58,920 nucleotides of DNA from Bacteroidota bacterium (GCA_019136655.1 JAGVTU010000020.1:1-58920), one strand, 5' to 3'. Shown: positions 46,074 through 56,096, counted from the stretch's first letter. Translations and numbers: made by a program. The notes: generated by a model from the letters alone, not told the origin.

Positions 46074-49000
46074 ATGCGAAGAATACTGTTATCACTGCTG
46101 CTAACTGTACTTTACAGCAGTGGCTTTGCACAATGCCCTGTAGCCTCCTTCAGCTTGCCTGATACTGCCTGTAGCGGAACTCCGCTACCCATCATCAACA
46201 CTTCTACCGGTGACGGACTTTCATTTAAGTGGGACTTCTGCCCGAAAGAACAACACGGACTTACGCAATATCAGTTTTACAGGTACTCCAATTACACGCT
46301 ATCCACCATGACTGATTTTGATTTGCTGAAAGCAGGTGGACAATATTACATGATAGCAATGGATACCATCAGCAACAATTTAGTAATTGGCACCATAGGC
46401 AATCATCTTTCCTCACGACCTTTTAATGCTCAGACATTCGGTTCTTTTCCAAAATTTAATTGTTTTGATTTTATTATCGAGGGCGATTCATCTGTTTACG
46501 GTCTTGCATGTTATTCACCTACTAATTCACTTTCGCTTTTGTCTTTTCCTGCCGGAATTTTAAACACTCCTGTTGTTACACCATTGTCAGCATTTCCATC
46601 TTTATCCAATCCTGCTGATTTGAGGTTGGTCAAAAACAATCAAAACTTTTATGCATTTATTGCCAATCGTGGTAACGGAACCATAACCTGTCTTTCATTC
46701 GGAAATTCGATGACCAATGCTCCTACTGAACTTTATACTTACACAGTTGCCGGAGCAGGAAGTTTAACAGATATTGATTTGAGTATGACTTGCAGCCCTC
46801 CTGTTGCATTTTTATCAGATGCACTAACAGGTGATATTACTAAGTTATTATTCTCAACAGGACTGAATGCACCTCCTACATCTCAGTCGTACAGCAGCAC
46901 AGGATCTTCAGGAAATAAATCAGTAAATATTTCGCAGGAGTTTGAAAGTTACTATGTTTATTTTACCGACTCTGCCAACAAACAACTGAAATATCTCCAG
47001 TTTGCAAACAACGATTTCAGTTCATCACCAACAGTAAACACATCACCTACTTTTTATTTCGGGCCAAATCAGATTGAATCTCTCACTGATTCATCCATCA
47101 CCAAACTAGTGGTTTGTGATATTCCATCACTGAATTTTGTCGAGCAGGTATATATTGATTCCTGCATAAATTATTACAGCGAAGCAGCTAATCCTGATTT
47201 TAGTTACTTCACCACAGGTTGGAATAAATTTTCTCTGACAGTTACGGATAGCAACGGTTATCAGTCTGTTGCTTACGACAGTGTGTACATCATCAGTGGG
47301 CCTACGGCTAATTTTACTTTCAGCAATAATCTTTGTTTCAATCCTGCCGACAGTATTTCATTCAGTGATTTATCGTCATCGCCTTCAGGGCCGGTTACTG
47401 CATGGCTGTGGGATTTTGGTGATGGTACGACTTCCACTCAACAATTTCCATATCATCAGTTTCAATCACCGGGCACGTATCAAGTCAAACTTACTATCAC
47501 TGCAGGATGCGAAAAAGATACCATCATTCCTGTAACAATACATGCTTTGCCTGTGGTAAATTTTGGTGCTACCACATCCTGTGCATTTTCACCAACAATA
47601 TTTTCAGATTCATCCTATTCTGTGTCGGGAATACAAACCTGGCAATGGGATTTTGGAGATTTAACCCAGCCTTCTTTTGATCAAAATCCGGTTCATATCT
47701 ATGCAACAGGTAATACTTATGTTGTACAACTGATTGCTATTGCCAACGATGGTTGTACAGATACTACCGCACAATTAGTAGTGGTACACTCTACTCCTCA
47801 AAGTAATTTTACAACAACAAACACCTGCGAAGGTGATACCGTACAATTTACAAATACTTCTGTCATTGATGATGGAAGCCCGTTGACCTATTTGTGGGAT
47901 TTAGGGTTTTCAGGAGCTACCACTCAACAAACAGATACTGTATTTGCCTACCCGGGTGCAGGCACTTATCCTGTATCTCTGATTGCTTATTCCAATCAGG
48001 GCTGTTCAGATACATTGACTCAAAATGTTGTAGTTTCTACTCCTCCAACTGTAAATTTCAGTTTTGCTTCAACCAGTTGTCAGCGAAATCCTGTTGCATT
48101 TACTGACGCTACTACAGGAAACAATCTGTACTCCTGGTTCTGGGATTTTGGCGATGGCGATACTTCACATACTCAGAATCCGGTGCATGCTTACAACAAT
48201 GCAGGAACCTTTACTATAACATTGACCGTTTCTGCAGGCAATGACTGTTCGTCATCGCTCAGTCAAACCATCAACATAACACCTGGCCCTGCCGCTGCAT
48301 TTACTGCAGCTAACGGTTGCGAAGGAAGCAATTTAATTTTCAGTGATTCGTCATCTGCACCTTCAGGACTCAACATCAACAACTGGTCGTGGATTTTTGG
48401 TGATGGCAATTCAGCATCATCGCAAAACGCAAACAATACTTACAGCCTGCCCGGAAATTATAATGCCGTGTTGCAGGTAACTGCCGACAACGGTTGTTCA
48501 GATACTGTTTCACACATCATCAGCATTTTTGAAAATCCTGTTGCAGGTTTTATTATTCAGGCATTGCAATGTCAGAACAGTGATATCTATTTTCTCGACA
48601 CAAGTTATATCGGCAATGGAATAATCAACCAGTGGAACTGGCAGTTCAGCAATGGCGGCAGCAGTACCTTCCCGTCACCGAATATCATTTTCAATTCAGC
48701 AGGTCCGGCATCTGCTACTCTTACCGTAACTACAATTGATGGTTGCAGCAATACACACACCGAAAATTTCAATGTACGACCTCAGCCTGATTTTACGTTT
48801 TCATACAGCGGAATATGCAAAGGGCAAACAACTGCGTTTAATTATCTTCCTAACAATAACATTTCAGGTTATGCATGGACATGGGCTTTTGGAGATAATA
48901 CTTATTCATTTATTCCAAACACTACACATACTTATGCAAACAGCGGGACTTATCCTGTATCGCTTGCTGTAGTTGATTCTTTCGGATGCCAAAATGTACA

Positions 49001-50090
49001 GTTCGATACCATTACGATTTACAACCGCCCTGTTGTATCGTTTATATCTGATGGCATTTGTCAGAATGAACCTGTACAGTTTATCAATCAAACCAACCTG
49101 AACAACACCAGCGTACTTAACTGGCAGTGGAATTTTGGTGATGGACAAACTTCAACAGACTCCATGCCGTCACATACTTTTTCCACTCCGGGAAATTACA
49201 CCATTTCACTGTTGGCAAATGCAGCAGGTGGTTGCAATGACTCCATGCAAACGGTCATCAATATCAAACCTGCACCGCAGCCAGCGTTTAGCATTTTACC
49301 TGAAACAGGAGCACCTTCAAATGCTATTCAGTTTATCAATAATTCTTCGGGTGCTTCGCAGTATGAGTGGGATTTTGGTGATGGCTCTGCCATAAGTAAT
49401 GTGGTAAATGCTACGCATGTTTATGCCGACACAGGTTCGTATTTGGTTACACTTACTGCTGAGAGTATTTTCGGTTGCGAAGCACAGCAGCAACAATGGT
49501 ATGATGTAATAATTCCATTCACCGATTTGTGGCTTAAGGCTCTGCTTTATTCTGTGGATGACGGTTATCTGTCTATTCAATCACTCATTTCAAACATCGG
49601 AAACAACTCAGTAAGTTCTTTTGATTTAAGAGTTACTACTGAAAACAAAAGCACCTTTATCGAAAGTGCAGAGTTCAACATTCCATCAGGCACAGAAAAA
49701 ACCTATAATTTAAAAACTAAAATTTATACAGGAAACACCTTGCCTGATTATACCTGCGTGAGAATAGTTGCAGCAAATGGTGCAGAAGATTCCAATCCTG
49801 ACAACAATGAAAAATGTATTTCTCTGAATCAGAATAAAACTCACATGTCGGTTACGCCTAATCCAGTTACCGACAATATGGAAATACACATCAGTCAGCC
49901 TGCAAGTTCTGAAGCTGACATCACATTATTTGATGTTACAGGAAAAAAAGTCAGAAGTCTTTTCAGCGGTAATATTTCTTCAGGTTATAACAGTTTCAGT
50001 TTTGGCGTGCCGTATCTCGCCAAGGGAACCTACATCATAGAATTGCGTACAACAGAAAGTATTCAACATATTCAATTCATAAAAAAATAA
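46074..50090 (+). CDS. Giant T9SS protein with nine PKD domains
   Basis: 1338 residues. Signal peptide (cleaved after YSSGFAQ); PKD-like opening split by a propeller-like insertion (about 70-360: TYTVAGAGSLTDIDLSM, YYVYFTDSANKQLKYLQF); then nine PKD domains from about 410 to 1145, each with a core such as WLWDFGDGTTSTQQFP, WFWDFGDGDTSHTQNP or WQWNFGDGQTSTDSMP; a CARDB-like domain at about 1150-1250; and a T9SS type A sorting domain (SVTPNPVTDNMEIHI, then LAKGTYIIELRT). Probably a long surface stalk or adhesin. The aminotransferase gene starts 7 bases after its stop, so they are cotranscribed. Confidence 0.9.
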   Translation: MRRILLSLLLTVLYSSGFAQCPVASFSLPDTACSGTPLPIINTSTGDGLSFKWDFCPKEQHGLTQYQFYRYSNYTLSTMTDFDLLKAGGQYYMIAMDTISNNLVIGTIGNHLSSRPFNAQTFGSFPKFNCFDFIIEGDSSVYGLACYSPTNSLSLLSFPAGILNTPVVTPLSAFPSLSNPADLRLVKNNQNFYAFIANRGNGTITCLSFGNSMTNAPTELYTYTVAGAGSLTDIDLSMTCSPPVAFLSDALTGDITKLLFSTGLNAPPTSQSYSSTGSSGNKSVNISQEFESYYVYFTDSANKQLKYLQFANNDFSSSPTVNTSPTFYFGPNQIESLTDSSITKLVVCDIPSLNFVEQVYIDSCINYYSEAANPDFSYFTTGWNKFSLTVTDSNGYQSVAYDSVYIISGPTANFTFSNNLCFNPADSISFSDLSSSPSGPVTAWLWDFGDGTTSTQQFPYHQFQSPGTYQVKLTITAGCEKDTIIPVTIHALPVVNFGATTSCAFSPTIFSDSSYSVSGIQTWQWDFGDLTQPSFDQNPVHIYATGNTYVVQLIAIANDGCTDTTAQLVVVHSTPQSNFTTTNTCEGDTVQFTNTSVIDDGSPLTYLWDLGFSGATTQQTDTVFAYPGAGTYPVSLIAYSNQGCSDTLTQNVVVSTPPTVNFSFASTSCQRNPVAFTDATTGNNLYSWFWDFGDGDTSHTQNPVHAYNNAGTFTITLTVSAGNDCSSSLSQTINITPGPAAAFTAANGCEGSNLIFSDSSSAPSGLNINNWSWIFGDGNSASSQNANNTYSLPGNYNAVLQVTADNGCSDTVSHIISIFENPVAGFIIQALQCQNSDIYFLDTSYIGNGIINQWNWQFSNGGSSTFPSPNIIFNSAGPASATLTVTTIDGCSNTHTENFNVRPQPDFTFSYSGICKGQTTAFNYLPNNNISGYAWTWAFGDNTYSFIPNTTHTYANSGTYPVSLAVVDSFGCQNVQFDTITIYNRPVVSFISDGICQNEPVQFINQTNLNNTSVLNWQWNFGDGQTSTDSMPSHTFSTPGNYTISLLANAAGGCNDSMQTVINIKPAPQPAFSILPETGAPSNAIQFINNSSGASQYEWDFGDGSAISNVVNATHVYADTGSYLVTLTAESIFGCEAQQQQWYDVIIPFTDLWLKALLYSVDDGYLSIQSLISNIGNNSVSSFDLRVTTENKSTFIESAEFNIPSGTEKTYNLKTKIYTGNTLPDYTCVRIVAANGAEDSNPDNNEKCISLNQNKTHMSVTPNPVTDNMEIHISQPASSEADITLFDVTGKKVRSLFSGNISSGYNSFSFGVPYLAKGTYIIELRTTESIQHIQFIKK

Positions 50091-50097
50091 ACTGTTC

Positions 50098-51228
50098 ATG
50101 CCAATTCCTTTTAACAAACCATACATTACAGGCAAAGAAATTGACTATATCGCAGAGGTATTTCGTGCAGGAAAATTATCCGGTGACGGTGAATTTACCA
50201 AGCGTTGTCATAAACTGATTACTGAAAAATATGGCTTCAGAAAAGTGTTGCTTACCACTTCGTGTACCGATGCACTGGAAGCATGTGCCATATTGCTGAA
50301 CATACAGCCCGGTGATGAAGTGATTGCTCCCTCCTATACATTCGTTTCAACCGTGAATGCATTTGTTTTAAGAGGAGCCAAAATAGTTTTTGCAGACAGC
50401 GAGGCTTCCACAGGAAATATAGATGCAACAAAAATTGAATCGCTGATAACACCACGCACCAAAGCAATTGTGCCGGTGCATTATGCCGGTGTGGCCTGCG
50501 ATATGGATGCCATCATGCAGATTGCAGAAAAACATAATCTGTTTGTGGTAGAAGATGCCGCTCAGGCAATTGACTCTTATTATAAAGGAAAACCTTTGGG
50601 AAGTATCGGACATCTTGCGGCATTCTCATTTCACGACACTAAAAATATTATAAGTGGCGAAGGTGGAATGTTGGTGGTGAATGATCCTCAGTTTGAAAAA
50701 CGCGCAGAAATAATCCGCGAAAAAGGAACCAACCGCTCTGCATTTTTCAGAGGTGAAGTGGACAAATATGGATGGGTGGATGCAGGTTCATCATTTCTGC
50801 CAAGTGAAATTACTGCCGCTGTGTTGTTAGCACAGTTGGAGCAGACTGACGTCATTCAACACAAGCGAAAGCAACTGTGGGAACTGTATTATGAGCGCCT
50901 GAAACCATTGGCGGAAAAAGGTTTTTTACAACTGCCTCATTTGCCTGATTACGCTACCAACAATGCCCACATGTTTTATATTGTGCTGAATGATTTGGAT
51001 ACACGCACCAAACTGATTGCACATCTCAAATCTGCTGAAATACATGCAGTATTTCATTACATCTCTCTGCATAAGTCGGCATATTATGAGAAAAAACATG
51101 ACGGGCGCGAACTGCCCGTAGCAGACAAACTCACCAACACACTGCTGCGCCTTCCCATGTATTATGAATTGACAACTGAACAAACAGAACAGGTTTGTAA
51201 AAGTATTTCCGGTTTCTTTGCGAAGTGA
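50098..51228 (+). CDS. rffA: dTDP-4-amino-4,6-dideoxygalactose transaminase-like (DegT/DnrJ/EryC1/StrS)
   Basis: PLP-dependent sugar aminotransferase of 376 residues in the WecE/RffA branch. The PLP lysine is K182 in SFHDTKNIISGEGG; PLP ring contacts come from VVEDAAQAIDSYYKG (D153). Family opening IPFNKPYITGKEIDYI. It makes an amino-deoxy sugar for surface glycan; no other sugar genes are in view. Cotranscribed with the PKD protein upstream (7 bases) and overlapping the phosphoesterase start (GTGA). The symbol follows family resemblance only. Confidence 0.88.
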   Translation: MPIPFNKPYITGKEIDYIAEVFRAGKLSGDGEFTKRCHKLITEKYGFRKVLLTTSCTDALEACAILLNIQPGDEVIAPSYTFVSTVNAFVLRGAKIVFADSEASTGNIDATKIESLITPRTKAIVPVHYAGVACDMDAIMQIAEKHNLFVVEDAAQAIDSYYKGKPLGSIGHLAAFSFHDTKNIISGEGGMLVVNDPQFEKRAEIIREKGTNRSAFFRGEVDKYGWVDAGSSFLPSEITAAVLLAQLEQTDVIQHKRKQLWELYYERLKPLAEKGFLQLPHLPDYATNNAHMFYIVLNDLDTRTKLIAHLKSAEIHAVFHYISLHKSAYYEKKHDGRELPVADKLTNTLLRLPMYYELTTEQTEQVCKSISGFFAK

Positions 51229-51758
51229 AGCGCATTGCTTTGTTATCGGACACGCATGGTTTTTTGGATGCGAAAATTCTGAAATATGTGCAACAGGCTG
51301 ATGAAATTTGGCATGCCGGTGATTTTGGAAACCTTGACGTTGCAGATACACTTGCTGCCATAAAACCTTTGCGAGGTGTTTACGGCAATGTGGACGGACA
51401 CCTGTTGCGCAACGTATATCCGCTGCATCAGAAATTTTACTGCGAAGAAGTGCATGTGTGGATGACGCATATTGGTGGTTATCCCGGGCACTATGCACCT
51501 GAAGTAAAAAATGAAATTAGAATCACTAAGCCCGATTTATTTATCAGCGGACATTCCCATATTTTAAAAATAATGCCTGATAAAAACATTCCGGGATTGC
51601 TGCACATCAATCCGGGAGCTGCAGGCATACATGGATTTCATCACATGAGAACGATGGTGATGTTTACCATAGAAAATAAAACGATAAAAGATTTGGATGT
51701 GATTGAACTGGGATTGAGAGGCTCACCGGAGAATTTGAAAAATTCTATTTCAAATTGA
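51225..51758 (+). CDS. YfcE/MJ0936-type metallophosphoesterase
   Basis: 177 residues, small calcineurin-like phosphodiesterase. Metal ligands: D9 and H11 in LLSDTHGF, D33 in WHAGDFGN, N55 in YGNVDGH and the late HSHILK. The start codon is GTG overlapping the previous stop (GTGA), so translation is coupled with the aminotransferase. Physiological substrate unknown; YfcE acts on phosphodiesters in vitro. Confidence 0.92.
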   Translation: MKRIALLSDTHGFLDAKILKYVQQADEIWHAGDFGNLDVADTLAAIKPLRGVYGNVDGHLLRNVYPLHQKFYCEEVHVWMTHIGGYPGHYAPEVKNEIRITKPDLFISGHSHILKIMPDKNIPGLLHINPGAAGIHGFHHMRTMVMFTIENKTIKDLDVIELGLRGSPENLKNSISN

Positions 51759-51804
51759 TTTTATTTTATAAATTCTCTAATAAAGAAATTGATCTTGACA
51801 TCCA

Positions 51805-51830
51805 GCAATCCCGCAGTTCAGCGGGATTGC
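51805..51830. repeat. REP-like palindrome between convergent genes
   Basis: Perfect 10-pair inverted repeat (gcaatcccgc/gcgggattgc) with loop agttca, followed by cgggttg. Related to the larger palindrome at 57691-57730 (shared gcaatcccgcag and gcgggattg). Its place between converging genes would also let it end transcription from both sides. Confidence 0.75.
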
Positions 51831-51843
51831 CGGGTTGAAATTA

Positions 51844-53874
51844 TTACTTCAATTTCATCATGCGTTTTGTTTCAATGGTTTTGCCATTGACTACTAAGGA
51901 GTAGCTGTAAATACCTGATGATAATTTGCTACCATAAACCAACAATGTGCCATTGCCTGTTTCGTTGATCTTAACTGTTTTTAAAATTCTTCCATCTGTA
52001 TTGTAAAATACCAACATAGCATTGAACGTTTGGTTACCCTGTGGCGGAATGCTCCATGTTATTGTTGTGTTTTCTGCAAATGGATTGGGGTCGTTTTGAT
52101 TGAGAATAATGGCGGGAGGCGTATTTTCCAACTCTATGGATTTCTCATTGCCGTTAGGGTTTTGGTTTAGCATTGGAGCGTTGCAACAATTGGCTACGGC
52201 TATAATCAATGAATCGAGCCTACTTTGCAATGTCTGTATATTTTGTATGAGACTGTCGTTAATGGTGCTCTGATGCTTATATCCTGCGATCAGTAAGGGG
52301 ATAAATTCGGAGTAGTTGAGTGCTAAAATATTTTTTTGCTGTATGATGACGTTTCCGCTGGAGTCATATTGTTCGGGTTGAATAAAACTTTTTACCATTG
52401 AAGGAAACACCTGCTGCACCTGTTGCGAAATCAATCCATAATGTGTGCCTTTTTCTAAATTTATATCATAAGCATTTAATGTGTCGTAGGTAAATGAATA
52501 AACTGATATGTTTTTAAGCAATGTGTCAGTTTGATATACCGCTGTGATGTTTTGTTTAAGGGTTGAATCGCTGGTCTGATAATAATCCTCTGTGGTGTAA
52601 ACAGCTCCATTGAAAAAACCTGCTGCACTGCTGCACATAGGGGGTTGACCAATTGGGGTGTTCTGGCAAATACTAGAATTTACTTTGGCATAGATTCCAT
52701 AATTGGTGGCAGTGCCTCCTAATGATTCGCAGTATAAACCTTTGTTGTTATCACCATTGATATTTGTAAGAAAATATCCTGCAACATTTTCTACACCACC
52801 TCCTGTATTATCCAACGAACTTGCTATACCCTGTACTGCATAGTTTTTTGTATGAGCACCTTTTGCGTAAAACATTCCACCAATGTTGGCGGCACCTGCT
52901 CCTCTGCTTCCGTTGCAATATCCCAATATTCCTGCATAAACGGTAGTGTTAACCTGGGTGTTTGTATTACCCGCTGTTAAACCAAAGTTCATATTGTTAT
53001 TAGCGTAGCCAACAGGTGTTTGTGCTTCTACATATACTTTGCTTGAAGCGGCACTTGCATTCAGGTAATTAAATCCAAGATTGGTATTAGGAAAGGGATT
53101 GGTGTTGAAATCGTCTTTGAAAAGTGTGATATGCTGCAATGCATTATACGCCATCCAACTGGATACGTTTGTACCATTGTCTTCATGGTCGAAGGTAACG
53201 CTGTTGGATATTGCAGAGCCGGTGGTTGTGCCTTTTATACGCAGGTGATACTGAGTATTGTCATCACCGTAAATGCGAAACAAATCTTTGTTGCCGCTGT
53301 TGCCGCTATGAAGAATTGATAATGCTTCATTATTTTTTGAATCAATGATAACTGCTGAATTAGGATGATAGAGACCATAATTAGCAGTAGCAGGAGTTAC
53401 ATGATTAATGGTAAAAAAAGCAGTTGATTCGCACTGGAATTTTAAACGAGGGTCAGTTGTAAACAATCCTATTCGGTTGTTAGGAGATGCAGCATTGTTG
53501 TAAATATCGCTGCATTGCAGTAAATTACCTGTGTTATCAAATCGGGCTACTATATCGGCTGTAGCACAATTGCTGTTAACGCTGCCTCCACCTACATCAT
53601 TCACCAATACTACATCGCCATTGTCGTCAACGCTTAGTACACACCTGTTATTAATTGGCCATGAAGTGGGTTGCGGTTGGGAGTTTGTATTCAGGTTGGT
53701 AAATCTTAATCCTGCAGGTTGCCTGGTTCCTAACGGTGCAGTTATGCCTGAGTTTATTTCAAGTGTGTTTCCGGGACTTAATTCATTTATACCTACATAC
53801 CTGTCTTGTGCAGCAGCTGAAGGATGAATAAATAAATCACCCCTTGAGGTGGTTTGAAAATCGGTCCAAATGCC
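51844..53874 (-). CDS. C-terminal part of a frameshifted S74-chaperone T9SS protein
   Basis: This frame continues the protein that begins at 54841 after a one-base shift near 53875. From GIWTDFQTTSRGDLFIHPS on it reads through a tail-fibre-like repeat region, then a peptidase S74 intramolecular chaperone domain (TSDSTLKQNITAVYQ, VYSFTYD, HYGLISQQVQQVFPSMV), a coiled coil (DSLIQNIQTLQSRLDSLI) and a T9SS sorting domain (NDPNPFAENTTITWSI, then SSGIYSYSLVVNGKTIE). An independent start at the ATG at 53607 is possible but less likely. With one base removed the joined protein has 998 residues. Confidence 0.82.
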   Translation of the reverse strand, partial: GIWTDFQTTSRGDLFIHPSAAAQDRYVGINELSPGNTLEINSGITAPLGTRQPAGLRFTNLNTNSQPQPTSWPINNRCVLSVDDNGDVVLVNDVGGGSVNSNCATADIVARFDNTGNLLQCSDIYNNAASPNNRIGLFTTDPRLKFQCESTAFFTINHVTPATANYGLYHPNSAVIIDSKNNEALSILHSGNSGNKDLFRIYGDDNTQYHLRIKGTTTGSAISNSVTFDHEDNGTNVSSWMAYNALQHITLFKDDFNTNPFPNTNLGFNYLNASAASSKVYVEAQTPVGYANNNMNFGLTAGNTNTQVNTTVYAGILGYCNGSRGAGAANIGGMFYAKGAHTKNYAVQGIASSLDNTGGGVENVAGYFLTNINGDNNKGLYCESLGGTATNYGIYAKVNSSICQNTPIGQPPMCSSAAGFFNGAVYTTEDYYQTSDSTLKQNITAVYQTDTLLKNISVYSFTYDTLNAYDINLEKGTHYGLISQQVQQVFPSMVKSFIQPEQYDSSGNVIIQQKNILALNYSEFIPLLIAGYKHQSTINDSLIQNIQTLQSRLDSLIIAVANCCNAPMLNQNPNGNEKSIELENTPPAIILNQNDPNPFAENTTITWSIPPQGNQTFNAMLVFYNTDGRILKTVKINETGNGTLLVYGSKLSSGIYSYSLVVNGKTIETKRMMKLK

Positions 53875-54841
53875 TCATGTTTTGAACAGCAGTTAATCTA
53901 AATTGAGGTATAAAAGTTCCTTGTGAAGGATCATTTAATATTTCAAGTCTTCTTTGAGGTCTAATTATATTCGAGACTGTAGTATTATAAAAATTTCCGA
54001 TACCGACATTTCCATCCCAACTCATTCGGGCTATTTCTAAACCCTCAGGTGTGCCTGATTGACCTCCAAAATTTGAGGGTGTTGTAAAAATGAATCTAAG
54101 GTCATTAAAGTTATCGGGAAGATTTTTATTATCGCCCCATCCAATAATGGCATCATTAAAATCAGAAATTGGTGGTGTATCTCCTGACTCATCTTTTAAT
54201 CCGACATACATAAAATCACTTCCAGCTCCAGAAGTCATTCCAACATCCATCCAGTCTCTGGTGCCTACTGAAATTCCCAAGTCATACCCAATATGAAGTA
54301 ATGAAGTTGGATTTGTAATAGGCGCACCATTTTGGCTTATAGTTACACGAGTAGGTTCATAGGTAGGGTAATTGGTTTTAGGCACATGTGAAATATTTAC
54401 TCTTTCGCGCCAAGTATTAGAAATAGGATCAATACTTAAAAAAGAAAAAGGAGCATTTTCATATTGCCTAAATTGTGCAATGTTGCTGAATAATCCCACT
54501 GTAAAACCATCCATATTAGTTGAACCAGTTGATAAATTTGTAACTCTCAAATTAACCGCACCAGCATTCGGATCATATAAATGCAGCAGACTTGCCGGAT
54601 AAATACCTGTAAAATTTCCAATACCAACAAATCCATTAGTATTCAATATCATTTGCGGAAATGTATTGTTTGTGCCGAATTGAAGGGGTTGAACATCCCG
54701 TGTGCCGACAAAATGAATTATAGGATTTGTGCCATTATTTCCTAAGAGTTGCCAATCTACTCCCGCTTGTGGGAATACATGTTTTATACCCAGCAATATT
54801 ATTGCTATGAAGCATACGATGTGTTTTGTTATTCTTTCCAT
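53837..54841 (-). CDS. N-terminal part of the frameshifted S74-chaperone T9SS protein
   Basis: 334 residues with a signal peptide (FIAIILLGIKHVFPQAG) and a tail-fibre-like beta region (GNNGTNPIIHFVGTRDVQPL, NGFVGIGNFTGIYPASLLHL, SWDGNVGIGNFYNTTVSN). The frame runs out with MRHLDRFSNHLKG just after 53875. Removing one A there makes the protein read VQNMGIWTDFQTTSRGDL and go on in the next frame to 51844. Starts 12 bases after the upstream T9SS gene (54854), so both share a message. Confidence 0.82.
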   Translation of the reverse strand: MERITKHIVCFIAIILLGIKHVFPQAGVDWQLLGNNGTNPIIHFVGTRDVQPLQFGTNNTFPQMILNTNGFVGIGNFTGIYPASLLHLYDPNAGAVNLRVTNLSTGSTNMDGFTVGLFSNIAQFRQYENAPFSFLSIDPISNTWRERVNISHVPKTNYPTYEPTRVTISQNGAPITNPTSLLHIGYDLGISVGTRDWMDVGMTSGAGSDFMYVGLKDESGDTPPISDFNDAIIGWGDNKNLPDNFNDLRFIFTTPSNFGGQSGTPEGLEIARMSWDGNVGIGNFYNTTVSNIIRPQRRLEILNDPSQGTFIPQFRLTAVQNMRHLDRFSNHLKG

Positions 54842-54853
54842 TTTGATAATGAT

Positions 54854-55828
54854 TTAAATAATGATTAATTTATGATTATAGGTATTAATGTTAGTTTCAA
54901 TTTTTAAAAAATAAATTCCTTGAGAAAGGCCTCTTCGTTTTAACTCAACTCTGTAATCAACTTCAATATTGGGTATTGTTATTTTTTCTTTGATAATTCC
55001 ATTCAAATCAATAACATATATTGTTTTAAGGAATTCTTGGGTGGAAATAAACCTTAATACAGAAGATTCATTCATCGGGTTAGGAAACACGCTTATTGTA
55101 GGTTTACTGCTTGGGTTATTTAATGAGGTTATCGAACAAGTATCACATCTGTAAACAAAAACATCATCTATATAATAATAGGCACCATAATAGATCGAAT
55201 TGGGATTTGCTATTACGACTGTTGTATTAGCACTGTCCCTGAAATTTCCTATCGTTAAAAATTGTTCTCCACCAACAGCAAGAAAGGTTTGGGTAATTAA
55301 TGTCCAATTAGCTGTATCACTTAAAATATTACCTGAAGCATTTTCTACCTGAGGAGTAAAATACAGTTGCTCACACGAATTACCATAAAAACCTGTAGTA
55401 TCAACACTAAAGTAAATCCCTATTTTATCAATAGCATATTTGAATTTTTCTGCACGAGATACGTAAAATCCGGCTTTATATTTAACATTAGACTGAAGTG
55501 TGGAATCAAGTCTAACTCCAAAGTATTCTCGGACATTTCCTGACCATTGATAACCTGCCATATAAGCTACTCCTGAATGTGGCAATTGAAATCCACTAGG
55601 ATTATTTAGCGATGGATAACCGCAATCACTGTTTGCAGTATAATAATCGGGAGTACAATAAGTAGGTGTAAACCATGGAAAAGCTGCTTCAGGAGCTCCA
55701 AAATGATCAAAACAATCTAACGTATCTTCAAAACTCGGGTTGGGAACAAGATTTTGTGCAAGAGCATGGCTCACCATCCAAAAAGGAGATGAGAGAGAAA
55801 GGAGTGTGATGAGGATGATGTTTTTCAT
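54854..55828 (-). CDS. T9SS-secreted protein, partner of the S74 protein
   Basis: 324 residues: signal peptide (cleaved after VSHALAQ), a jelly-roll/carbohydrate-binding-like domain (NLVPNPSFEDTLDCFDHFG, YMAGYQWSGNVREYFGVRLD, YKAGFYVSRAEKFKYAIDKI, YYIDDVFVYRCDTC) and a T9SS sorting domain (ISVFPNPMNESSVLRF, then SQGIYFLKIETNINTYNHKLI). The NPSFE start is common to exported lectin-like domains. Twelve bases before the S74 gene start, so an operon; ligand unknown. Confidence 0.87.
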   Translation of the reverse strand: MKNIILITLLSLSSPFWMVSHALAQNLVPNPSFEDTLDCFDHFGAPEAAFPWFTPTYCTPDYYTANSDCGYPSLNNPSGFQLPHSGVAYMAGYQWSGNVREYFGVRLDSTLQSNVKYKAGFYVSRAEKFKYAIDKIGIYFSVDTTGFYGNSCEQLYFTPQVENASGNILSDTANWTLITQTFLAVGGEQFLTIGNFRDSANTTVVIANPNSIYYGAYYYIDDVFVYRCDTCSITSLNNPSSKPTISVFPNPMNESSVLRFISTQEFLKTIYVIDLNGIIKEKITIPNIEVDYRVELKRRGLSQGIYFLKIETNINTYNHKLIII

Positions 55829-55941
55829 GATGGTGGTTTTGGGTGTTTATTTTAATTCATGTTTTCGATAACTGATTGTAGTTTTCTTTTGGGACTATAA
55901 AGGTAGGTGATTTTTTTTGAGAAGAACAATTTTTTTTGTCC

Positions 55942-56021
55942 TCACCCCAGCCCTCTCCAAAGGAGAGGGAGAGTGCTCACCGTGGATGGGTTCGAAGGAG
56001 AGGGAGAGTTGTGGTGTGAGG
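55942..56021. repeat. Palindromic CCCTCTCC/GGAGAGGG repeat with outer arms
   Basis: The inner stem ccctctcc/ggagaggg (55953-55971) sits inside outer arms cctcac... (from 55942) and ...gtgagg (to 56021). Sequences with a ctcaccccagccctctcc core occur in many genomes as intergenic palindromes. A second copy of aaggagagggagagt lies between the arms. Confidence 0.55.
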
Positions 56022-56066
56022 ATGTAAGCGAATGGTAAACATTAAGTGCAGATGCTTTCCTTCGCT

Positions 56067-56096
56067 CACCCGTGGCCCTAAAGGGCGCAAACGCAC
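56067..56096. repeat. 30-base repeat, copy 1
   Basis: Starts cacccgtggccctaaagg and ends cgcaaacgcac; its second copy at 57656-57685 differs at one base (a to g). It contains the small palindrome gccctaaagggc. Confidence 0.85.

Noticed and set aside
47269..49580. Several frames of 70-90 codons within the PKD gene
   Set aside because: Out-of-frame echoes of the repeated PKD modules.
50926..51498. 190-codon minus-strand frame opposite the aminotransferase and phosphoesterase
   Set aside because: Both plus-strand genes have full catalytic motifs; the antisense frame has none.
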